From assembly GCF_000194155.1 (NCBI RefSeq), contig NZ_GL877880.1, positions 496,181 to 546,156 on the forward strand: DNA of 49,976 nt, written 5' to 3'. This document shows, piece by piece, positions 48,927 through 49,976 of the stretch. The notes under the pieces are model-generated. The model had not been told where the DNA came from, ran no database searches, and saw nothing but the letters and a program-made list of their open reading frames with translations. Source of the stretch: Saccharopolyspora spinosa NRRL 18395. GTDB taxonomy: Bacteria; Actinomycetota; Actinomycetes; Mycobacteriales; Pseudonocardiaceae. Numbering within the stretch: position 1 is the first letter of the stretch; each line of letters begins with the position of its first letter. The position numbers and the translations under genes were made by a program.

Positions 48927-49200
48927 CGCCTGCGTGCTGTTCGGATGGAGCGAACGGCCTGTTCGCCTCGATAGGTGAGGTGAACAGTCCGTTCGCTCCA
49001 CCCACGTCCCACCGGTCCAGGTGACCGGCCTTGACCCTGGCCAGGAATCCGGCCCAGGAGTGCTGGTTCACGCATAACGTGGCGCCGTCGCGGTCCTTGG
49101 TGTCGCGGATGTAGGTCGCCGACTCGCCGATGGCCAGCTCGACGCACTCGTTCGCGCCGCTCCCGCTGCGGCTGCTCTTGCGCCAAATCAGACTGCTCAT
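48895..49200 (-). CDS. DUF397 protein with a repeat-derived C-terminal tail
   Basis: Residues 1-62 are a standard DUF397 domain: SSLIWRKSSRSGSGANECVE, LAIGESATYIRDTKDRDGAT and HSWAGFLARVKAGHLDR. DUF397 proteins are about 60-65 residues, are paired with XRE/DUF5753 regulators and are linked to developmental or antibiotic control in Streptomyces (BldB/WhiJ-type systems). Here the frame continues for 38 residues through a family-2 repeat (GGANGLFTSPIEANRPFAPS), so the native stop was probably lost or overwritten. The ATG overlaps the end of the decayed regulator gene (ATGA). Confidence 0.8.
   Translation of the reverse strand: MSSLIWRKSSRSGSGANECVELAIGESATYIRDTKDRDGATLCVNQHSWAGFLARVKAGHLDRWDVGGANGLFTSPIEANRPFAPSEQHAGVSRGLGGERT
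48946..49000. repeat. Family-2 hairpin repeat, copy 3
   Basis: TGGAGCGAACGG at 48946-48957 pairs perfectly with 48989-49000; inner CCTGTTCGCC and GTGAACAGTCC blocks match copy 1. It lies between the permease stop and the convergent DUF397 gene, and its sequence extends the DUF397 reading frame. Confidence 0.85.
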
Positions 49201-49976
49201 CCCAACGCCTTCGCTTGTGAGCGGATCAGTTCCGTCGACTCACCAGGCGGCAGCGCTGCCGAGGAGATCTCGTCGAACATGTCGAGGAACTGCCGAACCT
49301 CGTTCACATTCTCCACCTACGCACCGCCGGCGGGGTACTCCAGATAGACAGCTGGCAGGTCGCCGGGATCGCTGTAGTCGATGACCGTGAAGCCGCCCGA
49401 CATGGTGCCGTAGGAACCAAGGCTGAATGGCACGACTTGGATCGTCACGTTGTTGCGCTCGGCGCTGGCTACAAGGTGATCCAGCTGCTCGGTCATGACC
49501 TCGGGCCCGCCGACGACTCGATGGATCACCGATTCGTCGATCAGAGCCTGTAGTCGTAGCGGTGTCGGTCTGCTCAACCTCACCTGTCGACTGATGCGAG
49601 CGTTCACATAGCGCTCAGGGCTGGCAGCATGAAACTGCCTGCCGCTCGCATTGATCGCCCTTGCGTACGCATGTGTTTGCAGAAGTCCCGGAATAACCAG
49701 CGGACCGAGGACACGCGCGGAGTCAGCCTCGCCTTCCGCCCGCAGGAAGGCGCGAAATGCCTTGGGTGACCCGTTCGGCGTGACGATTCACGCGGCTCGT
49801 TCACCTGCGTCCTCCCACAACGCTGCGGCTTCGGCCCGCTCGTCATCGCTTGCGTTGTAGAGCGCGAGCAGCGCCTGCAATGTCGCCCAACCTGGCCGGG
49901 AGTGGCCGGTTTCGTAGCGGCTCATCGCCCACGTGGAAGCCGAGCATCGACAACGCGAACAAGGCAGCCGCCACCG
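49197..49976 (-). pseudogene. XRE-family regulator with DUF5753 domain, decayed (runs off the right edge)
   Basis: HTH part: WAMSRYETGHSRPGWATLQA then LLALYNASDDERAEAAALWE. The DUF5753 part reads FRAFLRAEGEADSARVLGPL, VIPGLLQTHAYARA, HAASPERYVNARISRQ, LQALIDESVIHRVVGGPEVM, VTIQVVPFSLGSYGTMSGGF and the C-terminal VENVNEVRQFLDMFDEISSA. An in-frame TGA follows GERAA (about 49790), a TAG at 49317-49319 replaces an expected Trp after YPAGG, and the HTH start is shifted against the following frame near 49930. Two Trp-to-stop changes plus a frameshift argue for true decay. Such regulators normally partner the downstream DUF397 protein, whose gene is still open. Confidence 0.8.

Overview
The window looks like a high-GC actinomycete chromosome, most likely an arabinogalactan-walled member of the Pseudonocardiales (Saccharopolyspora- or Amycolatopsis-like; this is inference). 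The evidence is strong G/C third-position bias, many GTG starts, and an almost complete arabinogalactan and lipid-linked arabinose pathway. Gene content resembles the Mycobacterium tuberculosis region from about Rv3777 to Rv3811, but the mycolic-acid genes that sit inside the mycobacterial region are absent.

Layout. 1-350: start of an ISKra4-like transposase and palindromic repeats. 0.3-2.8 kb: a secreted PGRP-type amidase and a GT87 membrane glycosyltransferase. 3.1-8.1 kb: the operon glf, glfT2, PAP2 phosphatase, ubiA (galactan polymerisation and decaprenyl-phosphoribose supply). 8.2-10.5 kb: decayed Uma2, phoD and SDR genes. 10.6-13.3 kb: an operon of a GT2 transferase, a GtrA flippase-like protein and an FAD oxidoreductase. 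13.3-14.1 kb: a heavily decayed membrane-protein gene. 14.3-19.2 kb: a divergent Emb-family arabinosyltransferase and an AftB-like GT-C enzyme. 19.2-23.3 kb: a methyltransferase and two tandem secreted LGFP-repeat proteins. 23.9-28.0 kb: dprE2, dprE1 and a second dprE1-like gene, with a divergent GtrA gene. 28.2-34.8 kb: a small unknown protein, a canonical Emb arabinosyltransferase, glfT1, wzt and a broken wzm (galactan export). 34.9-38.0 kb: the proteasome activator bpa, a cysteine-desulfurase-fold protein and a quinone oxidoreductase. 38.2-41.5 kb: secreted M28 peptidase, a secreted phosphatase-fold protein and a decayed lipase. 42-46 kb: accessory DNA with phage-like remnants beside a tRNA-Ser. 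46.1-48.9 kb: two divergent MarR regulators and a drug-type ABC exporter. 48.9-50.0 kb: a DUF397 gene and a decayed XRE/DUF5753 regulator.

How it works together. UbiA, the PAP2 phosphatase, DprE1 and DprE2 make decaprenyl-phospho-arabinose; Emb and AftB-like enzymes use it outside the membrane. Glf supplies UDP-galactofuranose to GlfT1 and GlfT2, and Wzm-Wzt exports the galactan. LGFP proteins and the amidase would act on the finished wall.

The most unusual content is not a single gene. Two families of dispersed inverted repeats sit at gene 3' ends: 13 half-sites of an AT-rich GATTTCnATnGAAATC palindrome, and three copies of a 55-61 bp hairpin in gaps flanked by converging reading frames. 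Other points are a tandem dprE1 pair in which one copy has Thr at the benzothiazinone-target cysteine, nine genes whose -10 box sits 6-8 bases before the start codon (leaderless architecture), and a disrupted wzm. About nine reading frames are broken; some could be sequence errors.
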